A DNA stretch of 64,000 nt from a virus: positions 1 through 64,000 of IMG/VR virus record IMGVR_UViG_3300020442_002701, one strand, 5' to 3'. Under the pieces are notes generated by a model. That model searched no databases. It worked only from the letters and a program-made list of their open reading frames with translations, and had not been told where the DNA came from. Below are positions 18,753 to 24,911 of this stretch, in pieces. How positions within the stretch are numbered: the stretch's first letter is position 1; each line of letters begins with the position of its first letter. The translations under genes and the position numbers were made by a program.

Positions 18753-19136
18753 TTATTCGTGTTCGCCGCCAGGATCACCAGCTGGTAATTGAACTTTATG
18801 AGCTGTACCATTTTTATCTCTATAAATGGTATACATTCTTCCTCGGCCATGTGAATGGTATCCTTTTCTAAATTCAAACACAGACGGTTTATGTTCTGCT
18901 ATTTTAAATGTGCCTACAGTAATCACAACTGCGGCAACCAAAGCAACGTGTGCCAATGCACTAATACCAAATGCCATAACACTATCTGCAATCAAAATGG
19001 CAAATACTGCTGACCACATGAATGCAAGAACTTGCATTATCATATGCCTAACTTGTAGATCTGGAATATTCTTTAAAGGATTTACTTCTGCATCCATTAC
19101 ATGATTCCAACAATCATAAATCCATTTTCTCATCAT
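18753..19136 (-). CDS. membrane protein, unknown function
   Basis: 127 residues. The N-terminal amphipathic part (MMRKWIYDCWNHVMDAEVNP) is followed by two membrane segments (VLAFMWSAVFAILIADSVM and ALAHVALVAAVVITVGTF) and a soluble tail with basic/aromatic content (GYHSHGRGRMYTIYRDKNGT). No family recognised. Confidence 0.65.
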   Translation of the reverse strand: MMRKWIYDCWNHVMDAEVNPLKNIPDLQVRHMIMQVLAFMWSAVFAILIADSVMAFGISALAHVALVAAVVITVGTFKIAEHKPSVFEFRKGYHSHGRGRMYTIYRDKNGTAHKVQLPAGDPGGEHE

Positions 19137-19142
19137 ACTCTC

Positions 19143-19274
19143 CTAAGATACCTGTACTGCAATATAAATGCATAATGCAATAATAGTTAATTTACCATAA
19201 TCTAGATCTGCGGCTGTACCTTCTCCGTATTTCTTTTTAAATGCTTCTATTGTATTTTTCATTTTTTGCTCCAT
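19143..19274 (-). CDS. small protein with one membrane segment (43 aa)
   Basis: ATG at 19274 overlaps the stop of the preceding 25-residue ORF (TAATG); stop TAG at 19143. Begins MEQKMKNTIEAFKKKYGEG and ends in a hydrophobic helix (LTIIALCIYIAVQVS). Good coding signature for its size, tightly placed between neighbours. Confidence 0.55.
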   Translation of the reverse strand: MEQKMKNTIEAFKKKYGEGTAADLDYGKLTIIALCIYIAVQVS

Positions 19275-19351
19275 TAAAAATCTCCATCTATACCATTAAT
19301 TGTAAAAGTTTTACCTTTGTAACCTTCATCCATTTTTTCAATGTCTGTCAT
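19274..19351 (-). CDS. very small ORF (25 aa) after DNA ligase
   Basis: ATG at 19351 preceded by a strong ribosome-binding site (GGCGGAGAAAAA then ATG); encodes MTDIEKMDEGYKGKT... and stops with TAA fused to the next ATG. A longer in-frame extension up to 19474 overlaps the ligase gene and lacks such a site. Function unknown. Confidence 0.45.
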   Translation of the reverse strand: MTDIEKMDEGYKGKTFTINGIDGDF

Positions 19352-19379
19352 TTTTTCTCCGCCTTTACGTTCACGGGGA

Positions 19380-20717
19380 TTAAATTTTTTCTCCTGCTTC
19401 GAATCCTCTAAAGCATTTGAATCTTGGGAACCTGAGACTATACGTTTCAGAATCTTGAGACTGCGTTCTAGCATCTGCCCTTATTTCTACTAACTGACCA
19501 ATGAGACTATCACGTTCAGCCCAGTACTCATCACGTTGAGCATCAGTGAAGCCGCTCCCACAGTTAAGGCGATAATTGTATCCATCATCTTCTCCTTCTA
19601 CTATTACGGCACCTAGTCTACCTTCATTACGGCCTGTGCCTTCTTCAACCGCAACAACTTTCAAACTTACTTCAATAAATGGTTTGGCTTTTAACCAACT
19701 GTGTGTTCTTTTACACTCATATGGCGCATTAGGATCTTTTATCATAACCCCTTCATAACCACCGTCTACAGCCGCTTTATTTAAGCCTACAAACGTCTTT
19801 TGTCCCTCTTGGGTGTCTAAGTCTACCACTGTGTGATCTAAGACGTCTACGTGCTTTAAAATAGCTTTATTTTGTTCTACCCAATGTGATACTAATTCTG
19901 TTCTTTCAGACTGTGGTTTATCCCATTTACCTTTTTGGAATTCAGATAATGGACACAGATCAAATAAATGGAGAACTGCGTCTTTTGACTGCTTTCCATC
20001 TTTCCTATGTACTTGCTTCATTAGGTCCTGAAAGTTGGCACTCATTACTTCTCCATCTAACACAAGATCATATGGTGCTGGTGAAGTTTTAAGTACTTCT
20101 TCAATTTCCTCAATGATATGTCCAAAATTATGAAACTGTTTGCCATTACGGCTGAACATTTCAACTTTACTAAATTTTCCGTGACTAGTATCGCCTTGAA
20201 TAATAGTAATGACCCTTACACCATCTAACTTGACTTCTACTTGCTTTTTACCAATCATTTTCTTTTCGTGATTAGCACTATCATGTGCAAGTGGACAGGT
20301 AAAGATAGGAATACTATATTGTTGAAAGTTTTTTGCAACTTTGTTTACAGTTTTTTCACTCACTCCGCAACGTAAATCTTTAATTAAAATTCTTCTGTAA
20401 AATTTATTCCATTGATCCATAGTAGCAATATCTCTTGTAAGTAATATTGCATCTCTTGCATCATGACCAGTTAGCCATCTGTTATGTAACTTTTCTGCTA
20501 GTTCTTTAAATACTTCCCATTTAAGCCCTTGCCCGTCAACTTTTGAATCTGGAACTTGCTTTACGCCAAATGTGTATAGCGGGTCCAAAGCCATTTTAAC
20601 GCCCTCGAAAAATTCGTCAAGACCTTCTTGCATTGCGTCTTTAAGTATCGCTTCTTTCGCTAATCTTGAATTGTTAACCTCTAATTGATCTATGATATCT
20701 TGTGGTTGTGTTCTCAT
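19380..20717 (-). CDS. ATP-dependent DNA ligase
   Basis: 445 residues, T4 gp30-like size. Nucleotidyltransferase motifs are visible: motif I VEVKLDGVR with K163 as adenylation lysine, RNGKQFHNF (motif Ia/III region), DLVLDGEVM (motif III), GYEGVMIKDP (motif IV), and SWLKAKPF (motif V). The C-terminal OB-fold part follows (GRNEGRLGAVIVEG). It seals nicks during phage replication, recombination and repair. Own sigma70 promoter at 20751-20778. Confidence 0.95.
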   Translation of the reverse strand: MRTQPQDIIDQLEVNNSRLAKEAILKDAMQEGLDEFFEGVKMALDPLYTFGVKQVPDSKVDGQGLKWEVFKELAEKLHNRWLTGHDARDAILLTRDIATMDQWNKFYRRILIKDLRCGVSEKTVNKVAKNFQQYSIPIFTCPLAHDSANHEKKMIGKKQVEVKLDGVRVITIIQGDTSHGKFSKVEMFSRNGKQFHNFGHIIEEIEEVLKTSPAPYDLVLDGEVMSANFQDLMKQVHRKDGKQSKDAVLHLFDLCPLSEFQKGKWDKPQSERTELVSHWVEQNKAILKHVDVLDHTVVDLDTQEGQKTFVGLNKAAVDGGYEGVMIKDPNAPYECKRTHSWLKAKPFIEVSLKVVAVEEGTGRNEGRLGAVIVEGEDDGYNYRLNCGSGFTDAQRDEYWAERDSLIGQLVEIRADARTQSQDSETYSLRFPRFKCFRGFEAGEKI

Positions 20718-20750
20718 TTATGCCTCTTGTTTATGCCTAATTAATAACTT

Positions 20751-20778
20751 ATTATAACACAAAATACATAAAGGTCAA
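20751..20778 (-). promoter_or_regulatory. sigma70-type promoter of DNA ligase
   Basis: Minus strand TTGACC (20773-20778), 16-nt spacer, TATAAT (20751-20756); 33 bp before the ligase ATG. Confidence 0.72.
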
Positions 20779-20786
20779 CCTTTTTT

Positions 20787-21419
20787 TTAAATATTCGGAG
20801 AATCTTGTATTGGAGGAGGCGGAGCAGGATTTACACTTATATTGGTATTTATAGTTATCCTTGGTTCATCATTGTTGTTTTTTCCGGTCCTATGTCTAAT
20901 CCATCCTGGAAAAATTACAACATCTCCTGTTTGTACTTCAATAGGCCTCCAGCCATTAAAGCCAGCACTTCTACGTGTATTTTCCCAATGATAAAATAAC
21001 GGGTTTTCTATTTCTAAATTACCACTATCCTTAGGCACATCTAAATACAAAACCATTACCTGATCAACTCTGCTATGAGTATGGATATCTGTCCATGCTC
21101 CTTTAGGATGGTAATTTGCCCAACTTCTTTCTATTCCTCTTAAATTTGAGTCAGTGTATCCCCAGTGTTCCCAAATTTCATGACTAGGTAACTTAGCCCA
21201 TTCAAAAAAATCTTGTGCTTCTAGCCATGTATGAGGCATCTCTGTTGCACTTGATGAACTAGCACCACCATCTCTTTCAAGACCCGCATTTAATTGGTCG
21301 CTTGCATTTAAAAACTCTAATGTTTTACGGCGTAGATCTGTTAAATCTCCGGGATATTTTCCTATCCATAAAGGATTTGCAAATATGTCTGCGGTCTTCC
21401 AACTTTCAATTTCATCCAT
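20787..21419 (-). CDS. 2OG-Fe(II) oxygenase-like protein (2OG-FeII_Oxy_5 type)
   Basis: 210 residues with the double-stranded beta-helix signature: DIHTHSRVDQVMVLYLDVPK (metal His near H113/H115), GNLEIENPLFYHW, GDVVIFPGWIRHRTG (distal His 176) and a 2-oxoglutarate-binding Arg in EPRITINTNI. The C-terminus is proline-rich (NPAPPPPIQ). Adjacent to and coupled with a paralogue (21420-21995), the stop and start being contiguous. Substrate unknown; such proteins are abundant in marine T4-like phages. Confidence 0.85.
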   Translation of the reverse strand: MDEIESWKTADIFANPLWIGKYPGDLTDLRRKTLEFLNASDQLNAGLERDGGASSSSATEMPHTWLEAQDFFEWAKLPSHEIWEHWGYTDSNLRGIERSWANYHPKGAWTDIHTHSRVDQVMVLYLDVPKDSGNLEIENPLFYHWENTRRSAGFNGWRPIEVQTGDVVIFPGWIRHRTGKNNNDEPRITINTNISVNPAPPPPIQDSPNI

Positions 21420-21995
21420 TTATTTTTCCTTGTTTATAATTTGTACGTTTATTGTCATACTTATTCTTTCTTCATCGGAATCATTTATTTCTACTTTATG
21501 CATCATCCAACCTGGTATAATTATGACATCTGAAGTTTCAGCAGGAATAGTTTTCCAAAATTTTGTATCTGGATTATTTTGCCAATGATACATCATAGGA
21601 TTTAAAACTTGTAAATTACCAGTGTTTTTCTTTTTTTGTAAATAAAAGACAACGGTCATAACATCGTTAGGATGAGTATGTTCTAGTAAATAATCATTTT
21701 TTGAATTATAATTGATCCAACTTTTAAATCTTAAATCTTGATAAGGTTCTAATTTTAAATCCCAGTCTTGCCACACAGTCTGAAACCCTTTACTAAACCA
21801 TTGATTGAATTCATCTAACTCTGGCCAATCGTGCGGATAATCTTTTGTGTTGTATTTCTGTGTATGTCCAGCAAGTTTTTTTGTAGTTACATTTTTATCT
21901 GACTTGAAGTTGTCAGCCTTAGATAATATCTTATCTATTCGACCCGGAAATGTACCTTTCCAAACTGGATCTGGAAATATCTTTATAGAACGCAT
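21420..21995 (-). CDS. 2OG-Fe(II) oxygenase-like protein, paralogue of neighbour
   Basis: 191 residues, aligned along its length with the 20787-21419 product: LLEHTHPNDVMTVVFYLQ (metal-binding H-x-H), TGNLQVLNPMMYHWQ, DVIIIPGWMMHKVE (distal His) and EERISMTINVQI (Arg for 2-oxoglutarate). The shared NPxxYHW and PGWxxH motifs show tandem duplication followed by divergence. Substrate unknown. Confidence 0.85.
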   Translation of the reverse strand: MRSIKIFPDPVWKGTFPGRIDKILSKADNFKSDKNVTTKKLAGHTQKYNTKDYPHDWPELDEFNQWFSKGFQTVWQDWDLKLEPYQDLRFKSWINYNSKNDYLLEHTHPNDVMTVVFYLQKKKNTGNLQVLNPMMYHWQNNPDTKFWKTIPAETSDVIIIPGWMMHKVEINDSDEERISMTINVQIINKEK

Positions 21996-22021
21996 ATTGT
22001 ATTTAAGGTATAAGTATTAAC

Positions 22022-22186
22022 ATGGATGACAAACTGAATTATTACACACAACGTGAATGGGATAGAGTTGTTGGTATTGGCAAAGTGCCGCCAGAATATC
22101 AACATCCAGATGAAAAAGAATGGTCAGGGCAGGAGGATTCGAACCTCCGATCTCCTGCTCCCAAAGCAGGCGCTTTACCAGGCTAA
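22022..22186 (+). CDS. small plus-strand ORF running antisense into tRNA-Pro
   Basis: 54 codons from ATG 22022: the first ~34 residues (MDDKLNYYTQREWDRVV, KVPPEYQHPDEKEW) look like genuine protein sequence, but the last ~20 codons are the antisense of the tRNA-Pro gene (22121-22197), where the TAA lies. Either a short protein whose tail was replaced by the tRNA insertion, or an unexpressed remnant. No function recognised. Confidence 0.4.
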   Translation: MDDKLNYYTQREWDRVVGIGKVPPEYQHPDEKEWSGQEDSNLRSPAPKAGALPG

Positions 22187-22197
22187 GCTATGCCCTG
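22121..22197 (-). tRNA. tRNA-Pro(UGG)
   Basis: 77 nt with CCA encoded. Acceptor CAGGGCA/TGCCCTG, D arm, anticodon stem CCTGC/GCAGG with loop TTTGGGA (anticodon TGG), T arm GGAGG-TTCGAAT-CCTCC. C1 start is typical for proline tRNA. Last gene of the Trp-Ile-Pro operon. Confidence 0.95.
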
Positions 22198-22198
22198 T

Positions 22199-22292
22199 TG
22201 GTGGTCCCGGTGGGATTCGAACCCACATCGCTCTCTAATCTGGAGACTGTGCCGAGTATAAGCCGGGTGTTTTACCGTTAAACTACAGGACC
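22199..22292 (-). tRNA. tRNA with anticodon UAU (Ile, AUA) and expanded variable arm
   Basis: 94 nt, CCA encoded. Acceptor GGTCCTG/CGGGACC, D arm GTTTAACGGTAAAAC, T arm GTGGG-TTCGAAT-CCCAC. The anticodon stem has four pairs (CCGG/TCGG) plus a C-C mismatch, loop CTTATAC, giving UAU for AUA codons. The variable region is 24 nt and can form a small hairpin (TCTC/GAGA), unlike the 4-5 nt of normal tRNA-Ile. Identity rests on the anticodon and is less certain than for its neighbours. Confidence 0.75.
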
Positions 22293-22296
22293 ATTT

Positions 22297-22371
22297 TGGC
22301 ATAGGTGCAAGGAATCGAACCCTGTCTTTCAGATTTGGAGTCTGACGTGCAACCATTAACACTTCACCCAT
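22297..22371 (-). tRNA. tRNA-Trp(CCA)
   Basis: 75 nt, CCA encoded. Acceptor ATGGGTG/CACCTAT, anticodon stem TCAGA/TCTGA with loop CTCCAAA (anticodon CCA), T arm CAGGG-TTCGATT-CCTTG, discriminator G. Its 5' end begins directly at the U-tract of the upstream attenuator terminator. Confidence 0.93.
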
Positions 22372-22407
22372 AAAAAAAGCCCCTAAACAATTTCTTGCTA
22401 GGGGCTT
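22372..22407 (-). terminator. intrinsic terminator / attenuator before the tRNA operon
   Basis: On the minus strand a 9-bp stem AAGCCCCTA (22399-22407) with TAGGGGCTT (22377-22385), 13-nt loop, followed by a run of Ts ending at the first base of tRNA-Trp. The 5' arm can instead pair with AGGGGUUUG (22441-22449) inside the upstream leader ORF: that is 9 consecutive pairs with CAAGCCCCU (22400-22408), mutually exclusive with the terminator. Confidence 0.8.
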
Positions 22408-22434
22408 GTAAAAAAACTAACTATGAAAGTTAAG

Positions 22435-22500
22435 TCAAGACAAACCCCTCCCTATTATTATTGGGCACCAAAATATCGGCTGTGGTATATTCTTGTTCAT
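22435..22500 (-). CDS. 21-aa leader-peptide ORF rich in AUA codons
   Basis: ATG at 22500, with a strong ribosome-binding site AAGGAG 5 nt before it, stop TGA at 22435. Begins MNKNIPQPIFWC; of 20 codons after the start, five are AUA (three consecutive at 22453-22461), three are Pro and one is Trp. Exactly these codons are read by the three tRNAs encoded downstream of the terminator (Ile-UAU, Pro-UGG, Trp-CCA). Codons 18-20 (AGG GGU UUG) form the antiterminator strand. Best explained as a regulatory leader rather than a functional peptide. Confidence 0.6.
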   Translation of the reverse strand: MNKNIPQPIFWCPIIIGRGLS

Positions 22501-22519
22501 GTTAGCTCCTTAATTGTCT

Positions 22520-22636
22520 TTATAGTGTAACACATTTATTTATATGTGTCAACCGAGATCTTAATTTAAAGTTGATCTTTTTTTTATGGTGCTCTGAAAA
22601 CAAACGTTTGAAGCACCAGAGTGTGAAGTTGTCCAT
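22520..22636 (-). CDS. small basic peptide downstream of glutamine riboswitch (38 aa)
   Basis: ATG at 22636 after a GGGAG ribosome-binding site; begins MDNFTLWCFKRLFSEHHKKK and is strongly basic. It follows a Downstream-peptide-type glutamine riboswitch, the arrangement that motif is named for. In the leader, CACTT can pair with AAGTG around the GGGAG, which would be the expression platform. The 3' half of the ORF contains the sigma70 promoter of the next unit. By analogy with the basic glutamine-synthetase-inactivating factors controlled by this riboswitch class in cyanobacteria, a GS-modulating role is conceivable but speculative. Confidence 0.5.
   Translation of the reverse strand: MDNFTLWCFKRLFSEHHKKKINFKLRSRLTHINKCVTL
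22524..22552 (-). promoter_or_regulatory. sigma70-type promoter of leader ORF / tRNA operon
   Basis: Minus strand TTGACA (22547-22552), 17-nt spacer, TACACT (22524-22529), located 24 bp before the leader-peptide ATG. Confidence 0.7.
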
Positions 22637-22654
22637 AACACTTCTCCCTAACGG

Positions 22655-22710
22655 TTAAAGTGCGTTCCTTCGCTCAATGCTACTTCCGTCCTATGATAGG
22701 ATGAACGTAT
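22655..22710 (-). promoter_or_regulatory. glutamine riboswitch (Downstream-peptide / glnA motif)
   Basis: On the minus strand the aptamer reads ACGTTCATCC, hairpin around CCTATCATAGG, GACGGAAGTAG, then GCGAAGGAACGCAC. The P1 pairing ACGTTC (22703-22708) with GAACGC (22662-22667) and the conserved GACGGAAGUAG and GAAGGAACGC segments match the glutamine-binding Downstream-peptide RNA class known from cyanobacteria and marine phage sequences. It lies between tRNA-Asn and a small basic ORF, whose ribosome-binding site is enclosed in a CACTT/AAGTG stem. Confidence 0.85.
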
Positions 22711-22726
22711 TGTATTTATCAAAGTT

Positions 22727-22827
22727 TGGCTCTGGGGGAAGGACTCGAACCTTCACGCTAAATATATTGCAGTACATTCAGCACACGTTAAACAGACGTG
22801 CATGTCTACCAATTTCATCACCCCAGA
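22727..22827 (-). tRNA. tRNA-Asn(GUU) with very long variable-arm hairpin
   Basis: 101 nt, CCA encoded. Acceptor TCTGGGG/CCCCAGA with G discriminator (as in tRNA-Asn), anticodon stem CACGT/ACGTG with loop CTGTTTA (anticodon GTT), T arm GAAGG-TTCGAGT-CCTTC. Between anticodon stem and T arm lie 29 nt, of which 26 form a 10-bp hairpin (GCTGAATGTA paired to TATATTTAGC, two G-U pairs). Normal tRNA-Asn has about 5 nt there. It starts 6 bp after the stop of the aminoacyl-tRNA-synthetase-like gene. Confidence 0.85.
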
Positions 22828-22833
22828 TTAAAA

Positions 22834-23655
22834 CTACTTCTTATCTAAAGCGGCAATCATTCTAGTCATGCCTATGCCTCCGCCCACTCTTGGAAAGAAG
22901 TCAAATTCTAAAAACTTTTCAAGTTCTGCTTCTACTCTTTCTTTACCGAACAGTTCGAACAATAGTTTTGCATATGCACCGTCTGTGATTGTGTGGAATG
23001 TATCACGCATCATATCAACATCACAACTACGTTCTGCTGATCCTATTGTTTCCATACCGCCTAGTATCACATCAATTTTCTTACTTGTTGCTCCACCTTC
23101 GTATCTGCTCATATTCCAGAAAGGTGATGTCATCTCAGGGAAGTCTGTAATCATTGTGCTTCCAAAATTATTAAACATACTAATTTCATGTGATGCTTCC
23201 ATCTCTTGTGTAGGCTCCATTGCAAAATGTTCTTGCCATTCTGCATACGTTTTTTCTGTTGGTTTATCAAAGCCTAAGTGGTCACATAGTTCGTATTCCA
23301 TCTTTTTTAGATCGTTTATGTCACCTGGCATTTCAAATTCAAACATTGGAAATATAATATCATGTCTGCCTGGAATTGCATTAGGTTCTTGCCTGTAGGA
23401 AGTGGAGACACAAAAAAACCCCTTACTATCGGGGCTACTTAATAATTCATGTTCTAACCACATCTGGCCTGTCTGCGGCAACGGCCACACCTGGCCTGCG
23501 TAATTGTAAGTTGCTACATTGAATGGATCTTCACATGCGGCAAGTATGCTCAATCTGTTTTGAGTGTGTACTTCTTCAAAACCTTTATCCAAAAAAAATG
23601 ACCTTAAAAGGCCAACTGTTTTTGTAAATTTACTTGGGGATATTAACTGCGTCAT
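22834..23655 (-). CDS. class II aminoacyl-tRNA synthetase-like core (Asp/Asn/Lys subgroup)
   Basis: 273 residues. Contains a class II catalytic core only: motif 2-like STSYRQEPNAIPGRHDIIF then MFEFEMPGD, GSAERSCDVDMMRD, and motif 3-like FFPRVGGGIGMTRMIAAL (GxGxxR). The N-terminal OB anticodon-binding domain of AspRS/AsnRS/LysRS is missing (full enzymes are over 430 aa), as in AsnRS-related asparagine synthetase-like paralogues. The adjacent tRNA-Asn gene suggests a link to asparagine or tRNA-Asn, either amino acid activation or tRNA modification. Exact reaction unknown. Confidence 0.75.
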   Translation of the reverse strand: MTQLISPSKFTKTVGLLRSFFLDKGFEEVHTQNRLSILAACEDPFNVATYNYAGQVWPLPQTGQMWLEHELLSSPDSKGFFCVSTSYRQEPNAIPGRHDIIFPMFEFEMPGDINDLKKMEYELCDHLGFDKPTEKTYAEWQEHFAMEPTQEMEASHEISMFNNFGSTMITDFPEMTSPFWNMSRYEGGATSKKIDVILGGMETIGSAERSCDVDMMRDTFHTITDGAYAKLLFELFGKERVEAELEKFLEFDFFPRVGGGIGMTRMIAALDKK

Positions 23656-23744
23656 TTTCTTTTTTCCTTGTTGTAGTTAAGTCAAAAAAAATTTCAGTCA
23701 AAAAAAAATTTGACCTATTTTTCTTATCAGATTATTTATCTTCT

Positions 23745-23969
23745 TTAGAGATCTTTAGGAGGTACAATGAAACCATTGTCGTGTTTCATTTGATCAACCA
23801 TCTGCACATAAGATAGTTCTTCAATAAGTCTTTCGTACCAAATAATATCTCTTGGATCATGGGCTTTTGATTTGTCTTCTTGTAACTGATTTATTCTTAT
23901 CTTTATGTATTCCCTCGCCGATGCTGGTCGTCTCTTCCTTCTTTCCTGTGAGGTATTCATATAGTTCAT
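23745..23969 (-). CDS. hypothetical small basic protein
   Basis: 74 residues; RRKRRPASAREYIKIRINQL followed by an acidic/aromatic helix (RDIIWYERLIEELSYVQMV) looks like a genuine small helical protein. No clear ribosome-binding site precedes its first ATG, and its first 113 bp overlap the upstream ORF 23857-24075 in the +1 frame. It may be translated by coupling, or the two ORFs may be one frameshifted gene. Confidence 0.5.
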   Translation of the reverse strand: MNYMNTSQERRKRRPASAREYIKIRINQLQEDKSKAHDPRDIIWYERLIEELSYVQMVDQMKHDNGFIVPPKDL

Positions 23970-24075
23970 CCGTGGTAGTGTTAGAGTTAGGTTTAGAATT
24001 AATCCGAAGAATCTTTACTATTTTTGCTTTGCTTTTTTTTGGTGCGGCAATCAATTTTTGAAGCCATCTAAACAT
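23857..24075 (-). CDS. hypothetical small basic protein, overlapping next ORF
   Basis: 72 residues; MFRWLQKLIAAPKKSKAKIV then DELYEYLTGKKEET. It has a good ribosome-binding site (AAAGGAAAC before ATG). The last third (after GKKEE) overlaps the following ORF and looks less protein-like (HKDKNKSVTRRQIKSP), consistent with a join of the two frames near 23930. Confidence 0.5.
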   Translation of the reverse strand: MFRWLQKLIAAPKKSKAKIVKILRINSKPNSNTTTDELYEYLTGKKEETTSIGEGIHKDKNKSVTRRQIKSP

Positions 24076-24083
24076 AGTTTCCT

Positions 24084-24878
24084 TTAAGGTTTGATTATAT
24101 TGACATCATCAAACTGTATAACACTGGTTTCATTAATGCCTTTTGTAGTTAATACTCCTTTTACTTTTTTTACGTATGACGGTCTATATACACCAAATTT
24201 AATATACTGCTCGCCACATGGAGTAATATAACTAGCTGGCAGTTTATAATCAATGCCTAGAGATTTACTTTTAATTGTATATTGCATATAGTTCTCGTAA
24301 GCACTAGATGTCGTGATTGTAATATCATTCCAATTCCCAATTAGTTCTTTTTTATTTATAGGTAACCACGTTCTAGTCCATGCTCTTCTATCATTTTCTT
24401 TACGTGATTTAGTTACAACCCCAATCCTGCCGTTGTGTGTTTGCAACATCAATGTTGGATGCACATTTAACTGCCCGTGTATACTTGCACAATAAGAATT
24501 GTATGAATGTATTTGAAAAAATGTTTCTTTACGTCCATTGAAACCTTGTATCATTTTAAATTTAAAATTAATAACATGATCATCTCTGTTAAAATAATCG
24601 CTATGTAGTTCGTTGCGTTCACGAAAAAGAGCACCTCTTGCCGTAGGACGGTCATCGTCTCTTATACCAGGATTGCCACCTTTTAGAGTAAATTGAATTG
24701 CTTTATCACCATTATAGTTTACCCATTGAATATTTTGACCATGTAAGTAATCGTTGTTCCAATTATACATAGCAACACCCCAGTCATTATCTTTGTAACT
24801 ATTATCACCAATTCCTCCTGCATGTGCAGAGGCAATAGCAAAATATGAAACAATTACTGCTAGTGATATTTTTTTCAT
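24084..24878 (-). CDS. exported polysaccharide lyase-like protein
   Basis: 264 residues from ATG 24878, chosen because GGAG lies 6 nt before it; the ATG at 24902 would lie only ~10 bp from the -10 box. Signal peptide: MKKISLAVIVSYFAIASAHA. Mature part resembles the heparin/alginate-lyase-like jelly-roll family: GALFRERNELHS (conserved RxE), HVINFKFKMIQGF, FFQIHS, PTLMLQTHNG, WNDITITT, YIKFGVYRP. A phage enzyme exported by the host Sec system could act on host surface or capsular polysaccharide. A perfect sigma70 promoter suggests early expression. Substrate unknown. Confidence 0.75.
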   Translation of the reverse strand: MKKISLAVIVSYFAIASAHAGGIGDNSYKDNDWGVAMYNWNNDYLHGQNIQWVNYNGDKAIQFTLKGGNPGIRDDDRPTARGALFRERNELHSDYFNRDDHVINFKFKMIQGFNGRKETFFQIHSYNSYCASIHGQLNVHPTLMLQTHNGRIGVVTKSRKENDRRAWTRTWLPINKKELIGNWNDITITTSSAYENYMQYTIKSKSLGIDYKLPASYITPCGEQYIKFGVYRPSYVKKVKGVLTTKGINETSVIQFDDVNIIKP

Positions 24879-24911
24879 CTTATTCTCCAAATTAAATTTC
24901 ATAGTATATTA

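Noticed and set aside
20449-20646. Possible additional ORFs inside DNA ligase region and other in-gene ORFs
   Set aside because: Opposite or alternative-frame shadows of a long, well-recognised gene.
22561-22630. Hairpin TGGTGCT...AGCACCA near 22590-22615 as a terminator
   Set aside because: The T/A run lies on the wrong side for the minus strand and it falls within the small basic-peptide ORF; possibly an mRNA structure only.
23656-23744. GTCAAA...TTTGAC inverted repeat and two TTGACT motifs as a promoter for the synthetase-like gene
   Set aside because: No -10 box at suitable spacing; poly-A/T tracts make such matches likely by chance.
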